Positions 18,501 through 25,836 of a stretch of 62,244 bases of DNA are shown here, one piece after another. The stretch comes from Bacteroidota bacterium (GTDB lineage: Bacteria > Bacteroidota > Bacteroidia > Chitinophagales > Chitinophagaceae), in the NCBI GenBank assembly GCA_013289175.1, contig JABDAN010000011.1, positions 1 through 62,244 on the forward strand, given 5' to 3'. The translations under genes were made by a program, and so were the position numbers. Within the stretch, counting starts at the first letter, position 1, and every line of letters starts with the position of its first letter. Under the pieces are notes generated by a model. The model saw only the letters and a list, made by a program, of their open reading frames with translations, ran no database searches and had not been told where the DNA came from.

Positions 18501-18954
18501 GAAATTTGTGTTCACCCGTTTCGAACCTTCGGGAATGGTGGATCATCCCAATATCAAGAGTACCACTTCCATCGTGGATTTCATTTTCCGCTCAATGGCT
18601 TATGAATACTTGGGAAGAACCGATCTGGTTCATGTGCTCGATAAGCCTGAAGTAATGAATACCGGTACAGCAGATTGGGACCTGCCTTCACAGGTTGTAC
18701 CGGAATCAGAAAAAAAAACGCCCGCATTAAGCGAGGTTAGGATTGTTGCAAAACCTTCGGCATCCCTTTCAAATACCCAGCCCAAGGCCAGCAACAAACA
18801 GATGAGCGGGGACCAGGGTATGAGTGCCGTAAACGCTGCGGCCAAGAGCATGCAAAGTGATGCCCCTGCCTGCAACACCTGTGGACATATCACGATCCGC
18901 AGCGGAACCTGTTATAAATGCCTGAACTGCGGAAACAGCATGGGCTGTAGCTAG
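15574..18954 (+). CDS. nrdJ: Vitamin B12-dependent ribonucleoside-diphosphate reductase (class II)
   Basis: 1126-aa class II ribonucleotide reductase, which uses adenosylcobalamin to generate the thiyl radical and needs neither oxygen nor a second subunit. The barrel contains NSPQWFNTG near residue 132, the radical Cys390 within NPCSE, and the PTGTIGLVMD segment near 588. After a Lys/Glu-rich linker (about 830-870) a TSCPD-type domain holds MRSMLNC, and the C-terminus ends in a zinc-ribbon-like cluster (CNTCGH, CYKCLNCG) with the terminal redox cysteine. Length and domain order match long bacterial NrdJ. A strong terminator follows. No NrdR box or B12 riboswitch is visible upstream. Confidence 0.96.
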   Translation: MASHTQSANGLQFSRRYTRDDISVFDQFEYDYRSSVIRNPSGEIVFEMTNVEVPSGWSQIATDILAQKYFRKAGVPQPDGSLGRETSVKQVAHRMANCWKVWGVRYGYFATEQDATVFYEELVYSILNQACVPNSPQWFNTGLFESYGISGKPQGHYFVDQNDGQLKKSTSAYERPQPHACFILSVEDDLVNDGGIMDLWVREARIFKYGSGVGTNFSNIRGEGEKLSGGGTSSGLMSFLKIGDRAAGAIKSGGTTRRAAKMVCLDLDHPEIMDFINWKMEEEKKVGALIAAGYPSDYEGEAYKTVSGQNSNNSVRIPNSFFEKLENDEDWELKARSDGRIMKKIPAKEVWNQISYAAWRCADPGTQYDTTINEWHTCPHGGRIRASNPCSEYMFLDNTACNLASVNLRRFYDETTNVIDVEGFEYSCRLWTTVLEISVLMAQFPSKEVAQLSYDYRTLGLGYANLGSMLMVMGIPYDSEEARGIAGAISAIMTGISYKTSAEISRTMGPFPKFEENREAMLRVMRNHRLAAYDADEYESLEIKPQGIKAKYCPDYLLKSATKAWDDAVQLGEKYGYRNAQSTVIAPTGTIGLVMDCDTTGVEPDFALVKFKKLSGGGYFKIINQSVPAALRNMGYPEKEIDSIIKYAVGAGTFAGAPHINHQTLSEKGFFAEEIKKLDSAVASAFEIGFVFNVYNLGEECLQRMGFQPEQYYNFEWNLLEALGFTDEEIAEANDYICGTMTVEGASYLKKEHLPVFDCANKCGKIGERFIHAHGHIRMMSAVQPFISGAISKTINLPNEASIEEIADAYLLSWKLALKACALYRDGSKLSQPLSNKSDKKKKADATEEIKPTLSNEPPVAMEPHIVDMSQLTVQELLLEVQKRVQSSPDTKLKRELATIVERRTLPAKRRGYTQKAKINGQAIFLRTGEYADGTLGEIFIDMAKEGATMRSMLNCFAIAISIGLQYGVPLEEFVEKFVFTRFEPSGMVDHPNIKSTTSIVDFIFRSMAYEYLGRTDLVHVLDKPEVMNTGTADWDLPSQVVPESEKKTPALSEVRIVAKPSASLSNTQPKASNKQMSGDQGMSAVNAAAKSMQSDAPACNTCGHITIRSGTCYKCLNCGNSMGCS

Positions 18955-18990
18955 TTCTTAAAGATACTTTGGACGGTTTTACTTAACCAT

Positions 18991-19025
18991 GATCCCCTTA
19001 TTTCTATAAGGGGATCTTTATTTTG
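18991..19025 (+). terminator. Intrinsic terminator after nrdJ
   Basis: A perfect 11-bp stem (GATCCCCTTAT/ATAAGGGGATC) with a 4-base loop is followed by a T-rich tract (TTTATTTTG). It lies 36 bases after the nrdJ stop. Confidence 0.9.
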
Positions 19026-19239
19026 TGTAAAGTCCTGGAGTGTCGGATAAATCTGCCCCGCGAACCGGGGCTGGCAATAGGCCTCAGGCGGTTTTTACAG
19101 AATAAAAAAAAGGGAAGGGGTGAGAGATAGATCTCCCCGAAAGATTCCCAAACCGGGAAATATTCCCTCAGTTTGGCAGGGAAATTGGACTATTCTACAG
19201 CAATTTTTAGTACCCTGAATCGTTAATTAATAACCTCAA

Positions 19240-19365
19240 ATGAAAACCATGAAAAAGATCCTGGCCCTTGCACTGCTCTTAACCTTGTTGTACTCCTGCA
19301 GCAGTTCTGTTACACCCTATCAGGCTGCCAACAACCACTACACGCGTTGCAGGGATATGAAATAA
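19240..19365 (+). CDS. Very small lipoprotein (41 aa)
   Basis: Short frame starting MKTMKKILALALLLTLLY and continuing SCSSSV: two Lys residues, a hydrophobic core and a Cys at residue 19 followed by serines. This is a lipoprotein signal, although the Tyr at lipobox position -2 is atypical. The mature part is only about 23 residues and ends NNHYTRCRDMK, with a second Cys and a basic end. A long hairpin with a T-run begins 20 bases after the stop, giving the gene its own unit. Only about 215 bases lie between the nrdJ terminator and the ATG. I do not recognise the family; similar to the size class of entericidin or LptM-like peptides. Confidence 0.6.
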   Translation: MKTMKKILALALLLTLLYSCSSSVTPYQAANNHYTRCRDMK

Positions 19366-19385
19366 AAATCTTCCCCCCGCTTTCC

Positions 19386-19460
19386 ATCAATCAAGGCGCT
19401 TCTTAGTACATTGTGAAACCATTGTACTGCCATGAAATGCCTTGATTGATTTTTTATTTT
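19386..19460 (+). terminator. Long bipartite hairpin terminator
   Basis: A perfect 12-bp outer stem (ATCAATCAAGGC with GCCTTGATTGAT) encloses a 6-bp inner stem (AGTACA/TGTACT) and is directly followed by TTTTTATTTT. It terminates transcription from the small lipoprotein gene and lies just ahead of the YcxB-like gene. The branched shape is larger than needed for termination, so it may also be a stable RNA 3' end. Confidence 0.75.
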
Positions 19461-19484
19461 ATACCCTTTCTATCCTCCACTAAG

Positions 19485-19970
19485 ATGGTCATTCATTTCG
19501 AATACGAAAAAAAGCAAGTGATGAGTGCACTCCGCTACCATTTTATTTCCAGACCTGAAATAAAAACATTGCTGATTATTGTAAACCTGTTTACTATCCT
19601 GAGTGCCGTATTGTTTTATATGCACAAGATCCAACCCCTGTCCTTCGTGCTGTTTTCCGTGCTCTGGTTTATCCTGTTGATAACCTTTTGGACCGTCTTG
19701 CCTTTGAGTGTGTACAGAAGAGCGCATACTTTCCAGGATCATTTCAGCATGGAGTTTAACGAGAAAGGATTGGTTTTGCAAACAGAAAAAGGTTCTGTTG
19801 CCTGGGCCTGGGAAGACCTGAGTACATTCTTGGAAACGCCCTTTTTCTTTCATCTTTATTTTAACAGCCGCTCTTTTTTCCTGGTGCCAAAAAATGCCTT
19901 TGCAGATTTTGAGGTTTTGCAGGAAGCCAGAGCGCTGCTGAAACGAAAAATTCTAAAATCCGGGACCTAA
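19485..19970 (+). CDS. YcxB-like membrane protein
   Basis: 161-aa protein starting MVIHFEYEKKQVMSALRY. I prefer this ATG to the TTG 13 codons upstream because the upstream stretch overlaps the terminator T-run. Two hydrophobic helices at about residues 27-47 and 50-73 are followed by a soluble domain with SMEFNEKGL, WAWEDLSTFLET and a final FFLVPKNAF segment, the pattern of the YcxB-like family, probably a PH-like fold. Function is unknown. It stands alone ahead of the YeeE/YedE pair, with 67 bases between. Confidence 0.75.
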   Translation: MVIHFEYEKKQVMSALRYHFISRPEIKTLLIIVNLFTILSAVLFYMHKIQPLSFVLFSVLWFILLITFWTVLPLSVYRRAHTFQDHFSMEFNEKGLVLQTEKGSVAWAWEDLSTFLETPFFFHLYFNSRSFFLVPKNAFADFEVLQEARALLKRKILKSGT

Positions 19971-20037
19971 CCGGCGGCCGTGTCCGGGGATTTCGATAAC
20001 CTGAAATCGGGGGCCTGCCCATTCAAACTCTCTTATT

Positions 20038-20604
20038 ATGCTGGAATTTTTAAGCAAACCCTGGCCCTGGTATTTTTCAGGTCCTGCGATCTCCGCGGTC
20101 ATGGCGATCCTGATATTTTCTGGAAAAACTTTTGGATTTTCTGCCAACCTTTCCAACATCTGTTCGATGATGGGCGTGAGAAAGCAGGTGCCTGGTTTTA
20201 AAGTCGACTGGAAAAAACAGCGATGGAATTTATGGTTCCTGGTGGGATCGGTCATCGGAGGATTTATCGCGGTACATTTTCCGAATGCTCACCAACCCAT
20301 CGCTCTGTCGGCAGCAACCCAGGCTGACCTCGCAAAATTGAATGTTCCCTTCGATGGACGGCTGGAACCCGCTGCCCTATTTAATTGGAATTATCTGGCT
20401 ACCGGCCGGGGCCTTCTGCTTTTTGTCGGGGGTGGGTTTTTGATTGGATTTGGTACGAGGTATGCGGGGGGCTGTACCTCCGGGCACGCGATAACGGGAC
20501 TTTCGAATTTGCAGTGGCCATCCCTGATCGCTGTCATTGGATTTTTTATAGGTGGTCTGGTGGCGACCCATCTGTTACTACCCCTCATCCTCAACCAGAA
20601 ATAA
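20038..20604 (+). CDS. YeeE/YedE-family transporter, first half
   Basis: 188-aa membrane protein of the YeeE/YedE (thiosulfate/sulfur-compound uptake) family. About five helices are visible, with conserved cysteines at 42 (NICSMMG) and 146 (GGCTSGHAITG). The latter motif is the family signature lining the transport path in TsuA-like proteins. The gene ends in a TAATG overlap with the second half. Bacteroidota often encode the transporter as two small proteins. Sulfur metabolism partners such as rhodanese or persulfide dioxygenase are not adjacent here. Confidence 0.87.
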   Translation: MLEFLSKPWPWYFSGPAISAVMAILIFSGKTFGFSANLSNICSMMGVRKQVPGFKVDWKKQRWNLWFLVGSVIGGFIAVHFPNAHQPIALSAATQADLAKLNVPFDGRLEPAALFNWNYLATGRGLLLFVGGGFLIGFGTRYAGGCTSGHAITGLSNLQWPSLIAVIGFFIGGLVATHLLLPLILNQK

Positions 20605-21017
20605 TGAAAACCATAAAATTTATTCTGACCGGCATCTTCTTTGGAATCGTCATGACCCAATCTGAGGCAGTTTCCTGGTACCGAATCCAGGAAATGTTCC
20701 GGTTTCAGTCTTTTATCATGTATGGCATTATTGGCACAGCCGTCCTGACCGGTATGGTCCTCATTGCCCTCATCAAGCGGTTGCGGATGCGGGATAGCCA
20801 GGGGCAGCCCATTCATTTTCCTGACAAAGACAGGCGATGGAAAAAATATTTGGCTGGCGGAACCATTTTCGGCTTGGGTTGGGCCATGACCGGTGCCTGT
20901 CCGGGTCCTGTATTTGTGTTACTGGGACAGGGTTATGGGGTCATGCTTGCCGTAATAGCCGGCGCCTTGGCAGGAACTTATGTATGTGTACTGCTCGGCG
21001 ACCGGCTTCCGCAATAA
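20604..21017 (+). CDS. YeeE/YedE-family transporter, second half (DUF6691-like)
   Basis: 137-aa partner of the preceding gene. The start is the ATG sharing its A with the upstream stop (TAATG); a longer frame exists but overlaps the first gene extensively in another frame and is not credible. Helices lie at about 5-20, 37-58, 84-106 and 113-131, with Cys99 in the signature TGACPGPV. The two halves together resemble one full-length YeeE protein. They are almost certainly translationally coupled and work as one transporter. Confidence 0.87.
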   Translation: MKTIKFILTGIFFGIVMTQSEAVSWYRIQEMFRFQSFIMYGIIGTAVLTGMVLIALIKRLRMRDSQGQPIHFPDKDRRWKKYLAGGTIFGLGWAMTGACPGPVFVLLGQGYGVMLAVIAGALAGTYVCVLLGDRLPQ

Positions 21018-21019
21018 AT

Positions 21020-21448
21020 TTATTGTTTGTTGATCGCGGCTATCATCCTGTCCGCTTCAGGCTGTTGGAAATTGGTAAGACCTCCGTCACAAGTCAGGAT
21101 ATAGGAAGTACTCTCTTTGTAGATATCCACCCGTTTGATCGTGTAATCTTTAAATTCCGCGACATCACCGTTGTTACCGGTCTTGAGTGCCTGCAATCCC
21201 TGTTGGAAATATTTTAGCTGCTTTATATCACAGAACTTCAGCGTTTTTATAATCACTGAATTGTTGAATTCCTGGGTGCGGAACTGAAGCACATAACAGG
21301 TGTCTGATGAATTGGTAATTCTCAGAAGACTGATTGGCCATGTTCCTTGCCGTACATCGGCAACACTGGTGGTGGCGGAATTGACAATTTTAAATTGCGC
21401 TTTCATGGCTAGTGGTGAAATCAGGATGAGCAACAAGAACTTTTTCAT
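21020..21448 (-). CDS. Secreted protein of unknown function, paralogue A
   Basis: 142-aa protein with a signal peptide ending LAMKAQ. I do not recognise the family. It aligns along its length with the gene just upstream: shared blocks are WPI-L-R, DTCY-QFR, NSV--KT, QLKYF-GL--LK-G--GD-AEF--Y-IK, YIL--DG--TNFQ-A-RMI. Two conserved cysteines in the paralogues are reduced to the single common Cys of the DTCY block. It lies 27 bases after the paralogue, so the two are one transcription unit, convergent with the YeeE/YedE pair. Confidence 0.72.
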   Translation of the reverse strand: MKKFLLLILISPLAMKAQFKIVNSATTSVADVRQGTWPISLLRITNSSDTCYVLQFRTQEFNNSVIIKTLKFCDIKQLKYFQQGLQALKTGNNGDVAEFKDYTIKRVDIYKESTSYILTCDGGLTNFQQPEADRMIAAINKQ

Positions 21449-21475
21449 ACGAGCGATTGAATTTTTGATTTTGAA

Positions 21476-21916
21476 TTAATGTTGACTGGCGATTAGGTCG
21501 TTGATTATATAGATCATTCTGTTGGCCTGGGCTTCCTGGAAATTCGTTACCGCTCCGTCATAGCTTAAAATGTACCACGCATCCCCTTTTTTCTTATAAA
21601 CCTTTTTAATGGAATAATTTCTGAATTCGGCGATATCCCCATCGGATCCTTTTTTTAAACTCAGCAAGCCCTCCTTGAAATATTTTAATTGTCCGATGGT
21701 TTCCAGGTCCATGGTTTTATAAGTAACTGAATTCATCGCCGACTGGTCTCTGAATTGAATGGCGTAACAGGTGTCGGTATAATAAATAACTCTTTGAAGA
21801 TTGATGGGCCAGGGTGCCAAACGCACTTGCATCAGGTCCACTTCCGGGTAGTCCCTTGTAAACCGGTATCCGCCGGAATGGTGCAGGAAAAAGGAGAAGA
21901 CTAGAAGGTACTTCAT
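21476..21916 (-). CDS. Secreted protein of unknown function, paralogue B
   Basis: 146-aa relative of the next gene downstream, first in the two-gene unit. The N-terminus (MKYLLVFSFFLHHSGG) is a short hydrophobic leader without an obvious cleavage site, unlike paralogue A. Conserved positions are listed under paralogue A; the DTCYAIQFRDQ and GDIAEFRNYSIKKV segments are the most alike. Upstream on the minus strand ATTG, a 20-base spacer and TATCTTG resemble a Bacteroidota promoter lacking one T. Function unknown. Confidence 0.72.
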   Translation of the reverse strand: MKYLLVFSFFLHHSGGYRFTRDYPEVDLMQVRLAPWPINLQRVIYYTDTCYAIQFRDQSAMNSVTYKTMDLETIGQLKYFKEGLLSLKKGSDGDIAEFRNYSIKKVYKKKGDAWYILSYDGAVTNFQEAQANRMIYIINDLIASQH

Positions 21917-22110
21917 AGGGAAATATTGGCTTTACAAGATAAAATTATTAGCCAGTTTTTGCAATGAAAAGGACGCTATTTCTTGAAAAACGAATTTTTT
22001 CAAAAAATAGTACCATAATTAAATGAATGAATGTTAAAATATGGCAGGTACACAATAAATGAAACCCTTATGACGGGCGGGGGGAATAAACACCGGTTGC
22101 GGGCTCCTTG

Positions 22111-22752
22111 TCAGTATCCTATCGTAAACCGTTGTCGGATAAACCGGGGGTTTTCCACTTCGTCAATCATTGCCATGGCATAGTCATCGTAGCTGATCTC
22201 GCTGTTGCCTTTCTCATCAAAGACCGGATTGTCTTTTCCCAGACGGTATTTGCCAGTTCTTGGACCGGGCTCGATCATGATGGCCGGGCTAAAAAAAGTC
22301 CATTCCAACTCGGTTTCTCCGTAAAAGATGTTTAGGGATTTTCTTTGTTCATTGGCTCCCTGGCGCCAGGTTTCCGGAAACCCCTCGGTATCGACCAGCT
22401 GGATGCCCGGAGCCACTTCCAGGCTTCCGGCACCCCCGACGACCAAAATTCTTTTGACCCCGGCTGCCTTGGCGGCAGCCAACAGGGAATGGGCCATGTC
22501 CGTGAACAGCGGATAGGTTTCCGGCCGGCCCCAGTCAATACCAAAAGCACTGATGACGGCGTCCTGGCCGGCCACAATGGGTGCGAGCTTTTGTGGATCC
22601 AGGGCATTGGACTTTACCCAGGTAACCCGATCGTTTTGGATTCCGGAATCCGGATTGCGTGCGATGCCGGTGACGGAATGACCCCGGTTCAGGGCTTCTT
22701 CCGCGATACGGGATCCGATTTTACCATTTGCTCCAATGATCGCCAGTTTCAT
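22111..22752 (-). CDS. NAD(P)H-binding oxidoreductase of the atypical SDR type
   Basis: 213-aa Rossmann protein beginning MKLAIIGANGKIGSRIAEEAL. This ATG is preferred over one nine codons upstream because it places the first strand at the N-terminus as usual. GANGKIG is the dinucleotide-binding loop; ARNPD follows; GGAGSL near residue 106 is the second family mark. It resembles NmrA/YwnB-like NAD(P)-binding proteins, often annotated as NAD(P)H-binding or flavin-reductase-like enzymes. The substrate is unknown. It is divergent from the P450 gene with about 150 bases between. Confidence 0.85.
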   Translation of the reverse strand: MKLAIIGANGKIGSRIAEEALNRGHSVTGIARNPDSGIQNDRVTWVKSNALDPQKLAPIVAGQDAVISAFGIDWGRPETYPLFTDMAHSLLAAAKAAGVKRILVVGGAGSLEVAPGIQLVDTEGFPETWRQGANEQRKSLNIFYGETELEWTFFSPAIMIEPGPRTGKYRLGKDNPVFDEKGNSEISYDDYAMAMIDEVENPRFIRQRFTIGY

Positions 22753-22901
22753 TGCCGGATATTTTTTGGTGATTGGCATAGAAAGGATTGCTCCTCCTCC
22801 AGGCTGAAAACAAAAAAAAGATGATATTGTTTCAGATCAATTAAACAATCGGGTCAATTCAATTTTCCAAAGAGGTATCGTTTTATATTTACTGAAACCC
22901 C

Positions 22902-24260
22902 TTGCTGGCTGTGCTGAAAACCTCCCGCACATATCACTATCCCGCCGGCCGCAACCAATGGCAGACCCTCCTGAACTCGGTTTCCTTTTTGAAAAACCCG
23001 ATAAAGGTCATCAGCCGGAACATGAAGCGGTTCGGCGGAACCTATTCGGCAGCCCTGATGAGCAAAAGACGGTTCATCCTCACAGAAGACCCTGCATTTA
23101 TTGAATATGTACTCCGGGATAATCATAGCAATTATCAGAAATCGGAACTGAGTGCAAAAACAGCTGCACGCCTGTTTGGCAACGGCTTACTTTTTTCCAA
23201 CGGTGAATTCTGGCTCAAACAAAGACGACTCATCCAACCGGCTTTTCACCTTCAGAAGATCCAGGGTCTGCAGCAGATCATTGCCACCACCGTGCAGGAG
23301 GTGATCGCTGCATTTCCAAGTGGAGAAAAGGTGGATGCCTATGCATTGATGCAGAAACTTTCTTTTACGGTCCTGATCCAATCGCTCTTCGATATTGATC
23401 TTTCCTTTGAAACAGCTTCCGAACTAAGCCGGGGATTTACAGATCTGCAGGACTTTCTGCTCAAAGAGATCAACCAACCTTATAGAAAGTTATTTTACAA
23501 AGTCAATCACGCCGAGAGAAATATCCTTCGAAAAGCGAAAAAAATTAAAGCCATCCTCAAAGCAATCATCAACCAACGCCGGTCCAGTACGGGCACCTAT
23601 CACGATCTGCTGGATATGATCCTTCACGCCACTTATGAAAACGGGGAAGGGATGGATGAGGAACAAATCATCGATGAAATTCTGGTGTTGCTCTTTGCCG
23701 GCCATGAAACCACCGCCAACACGATTTCCTGGTTATTGTATCTTTTGGCTACCCATCCTTCAGATGCCATGAAACTGCGCGCGTCCATCAGTAAAATATC
23801 CATCTTTGAAAGTCCCAAAGACAATTATATCCAGGCCGTTGTTTCCGAAACCATGCGTTTATATCCGGCCGCCTGGATGACCGACAGGGTAGCTGTGCAT
23901 GACGACTGCTTCGGCCCCTTTAGTTATCCCAAGGGTACGATTATCATTCCATTTATCTACGGACTGCACCGCAACAAAATCCATTGGAAAGACGAGGGGC
24001 GTTTTGATCCCGAGCGGTTTATGTTTTCTGATCCGGCCCAGCGCAAAAAAGTAAAAAATTTCTTTCCCTTTGGGGCTGGTCCCAGAATGTGCATCGGCAA
24101 TAATTTTGCAATGACGGAAATGGCCTTCATCCTTTATGAACTGGTTAAAAACTTTGAATTTTCGCCGACCGGAGATATTCCTGTAATGTGGCCCCTGATC
24201 ACCCTGCGACCCAAAAATCTTTTTGTGGGGCTGCGTCGGATAACCCCCGCCGTTTCCTGA
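22902..24260 (+). CDS. Cytochrome P450
   Basis: 452-aa P450. The I-helix oxygen-binding motif AGHETTAN is near residue 264, the K-helix ExxR is SETMRLYP near 317, and the heme-binding loop FFPFGAGPRMCIG puts the iron-ligating Cys at 397. There is no ATG near the N-terminus: the frame opens with TTG at 22902, or GTG at 22911, and a TATATTTA promoter-like box ends about ten bases before it, suggesting a very short leader. There is no N-terminal membrane anchor, so it is probably soluble. No ferredoxin or ferredoxin reductase is adjacent, so the redox partner is elsewhere. Fatty-acid hydroxylation is a common role for related proteins, but the substrate cannot be assigned. Confidence 0.93.
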   Translation: MLAVLKTSRTYHYPAGRNQWQTLLNSVSFLKNPIKVISRNMKRFGGTYSAALMSKRRFILTEDPAFIEYVLRDNHSNYQKSELSAKTAARLFGNGLLFSNGEFWLKQRRLIQPAFHLQKIQGLQQIIATTVQEVIAAFPSGEKVDAYALMQKLSFTVLIQSLFDIDLSFETASELSRGFTDLQDFLLKEINQPYRKLFYKVNHAERNILRKAKKIKAILKAIINQRRSSTGTYHDLLDMILHATYENGEGMDEEQIIDEILVLLFAGHETTANTISWLLYLLATHPSDAMKLRASISKISIFESPKDNYIQAVVSETMRLYPAAWMTDRVAVHDDCFGPFSYPKGTIIIPFIYGLHRNKIHWKDEGRFDPERFMFSDPAQRKKVKNFFPFGAGPRMCIGNNFAMTEMAFILYELVKNFEFSPTGDIPVMWPLITLRPKNLFVGLRRITPAVS

Positions 24261-24343
24261 GACATTTTTTTTGAAGGCATGTTAAATCCTTTGCATAATT
24301 TCCATTTGGAAATACCCCTGATGCTTTCAAACTCCATTCACCC

Positions 24344-25177
24344 ATGGTCAATGATGAAATAATGGATGAAAACCCGGGGAACCTGGCACCCACAACAGAA
24401 AAGATGGAAGTTCATCATCATCCGGAAGTCGAAAAAAAGGGATTCAAAGCCTATCTATTGGAAGGGCTCATGATTTTTATAGCCGTTACCATGGGTTTTT
24501 TTGCCGAGAGTCTGCGTGAAAACATATCTGAACACAACCGGGCAAAAGAATATGCGCTTACCCTGTACAGTGATCTGAGGGCAGATACCGCAGACCTGCA
24601 TGACTACCTCCGCTATACGCTTTTTGCAGCAGGCAATGTGGATACCCTGCTCCATGCGCTTTCGACCTCGGAAGCGACCGAAATTCCTTCCGGCAAATTA
24701 TACTGGTACGGACTTTGGGGCGCTGCTCATGGAATTTTTGTTCCCCACGATGCCACCCTGGTTCAAATGAAAAATTCAGGTTCCCTGCGTTATTTTGGAG
24801 ACCCGGCGCTCAACCGCAAAGTGGGTGAGTACGACCAGTTGTGCAGGAAATGGGCATCTCTTCAGGAGATGGACCGGGGAATCTATGAGGAAGTCAGGAA
24901 GACGCGAGCCAAAATATTTCAGTTTAAATACAACGATGCCGCCAACAGATTGTGGCTTTCTATAAAAGAAAATTACAACCAGCAAAAAATTGACTCCTTT
25001 ATTCAAACCAACCCACCGTTGCTTTCTTATGATAAATCCATGTTCAACGAGTACGTGGAAATGGTCAGGAGCCGGTATCTGAGGATACAGATAGCCAGTG
25101 CAGACTCCCTGCTTGCCGGCGCAAACGGACTGATGTCGGAACTTAAAAATGAATACGAATTGAAGGATTTGCAATAG
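24344..25177 (+). CDS. Single-pass membrane protein with HHH motif, function unknown
   Basis: 277-aa protein. A polar N-terminus contains EVHHHPEVEKKGFKAYLLEG, followed by one transmembrane helix (LMIFIAVTMGFFAESL, about 44-60) and a helical extracytoplasmic region of about 210 residues. This HHHPEVEKKxFKxYxLExLMIFxAVTMGFFAE arrangement recurs in many uncharacterised Bacteroidota proteins, where the histidine cluster and helix are the most constant part. The C-terminal part looks like coiled helices (LYSDLRADTADLHDYLRYTL). No enzymatic motif seen. Confidence 0.7.
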   Translation: MVNDEIMDENPGNLAPTTEKMEVHHHPEVEKKGFKAYLLEGLMIFIAVTMGFFAESLRENISEHNRAKEYALTLYSDLRADTADLHDYLRYTLFAAGNVDTLLHALSTSEATEIPSGKLYWYGLWGAAHGIFVPHDATLVQMKNSGSLRYFGDPALNRKVGEYDQLCRKWASLQEMDRGIYEEVRKTRAKIFQFKYNDAANRLWLSIKENYNQQKIDSFIQTNPPLLSYDKSMFNEYVEMVRSRYLRIQIASADSLLAGANGLMSELKNEYELKDLQ

Positions 25178-25306
25178 TTTATAGGGAGGTTTTCCGGGTT
25201 TCGTCTCAGGATTTACCATCTTTGCCTCAAACCCGGTCGTTTAGGTTGATTCCTGCAATATTTTTAATTCCTTAAAAAATTCGAACACTTAAAAAAATAG
25301 TTTCTC

Positions 25307-25831
25307 ATGAAAAAACTTATGCTCCCCCTTGTTGCTTTCTTGCTGATCACGGGATCCGCGTTTACCGTCTGGACGGCACAGGACTGGAAAATAGCCGATG
25401 GATATTCTGTGAAATTTGACGGGGGTGATCCTTCCGGCGAATTCACCGGATTGAAAGGAACGATCAGTTTTGATCCCAGCGATCTGGCCACATCAAAGTT
25501 TGATGCGACCATCGATGTGGCCTCCATCAATACCGGCAACGGGATGAAGAACACCCATGCCAAAAGTGAAAAATGGTTTGACGCCGATAAATATCCCACT
25601 ATCCAGTTCACCTCCAGCGCGATTACTAAAACAGCAACGGGTTTCGAAGCAAAGGGTACGCTCAATATGCACGGTGTTCAAAAAGAAATTGTCATTCCCT
25701 TTACCTTTGAAAACAACGTTTTCAAAGCTTCCTTTACGGTCAATCGACTCGATTATAACATCAATACCGCTGAACCCAACCATGGCGGCAGTGTTTTCAA
25801 GGTGGATCTCAGCGTTCCGGTCACTAAATAA
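25307..25831 (+). CDS. YceI-family lipid-binding protein
   Basis: 174-aa secreted protein with a signal peptide (MLPLVAFLLITGSAFT) and an eight-stranded YceI barrel. Recognisable family blocks are EFTGLKGTISFDPSDL, DVASINTGNGMKNTH, the KSEKWFDADKYPTIQFTSS segment and the late FTVNRLDYNIN. The fold binds polyisoprenoid-like ligands in the periplasm. A CATCTTTG sequence about 70 bases upstream resembles a -7 box with one mismatch. It is followed five bases later by a small membrane protein and then the GH3 gene, so the three may be co-transcribed. Confidence 0.92.
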   Translation: MKKLMLPLVAFLLITGSAFTVWTAQDWKIADGYSVKFDGGDPSGEFTGLKGTISFDPSDLATSKFDATIDVASINTGNGMKNTHAKSEKWFDADKYPTIQFTSSAITKTATGFEAKGTLNMHGVQKEIVIPFTFENNVFKASFTVNRLDYNINTAEPNHGGSVFKVDLSVPVTK

Positions 25832-25836
25832 GGACA

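Noticed and set aside
19055..19071. GCCCCG-CGAAC-CGGGGC hairpin after the nrdJ terminator
   Set aside because: Perfect 6-bp stem, but no T-run, no nearby gene to control and no second copy seen.
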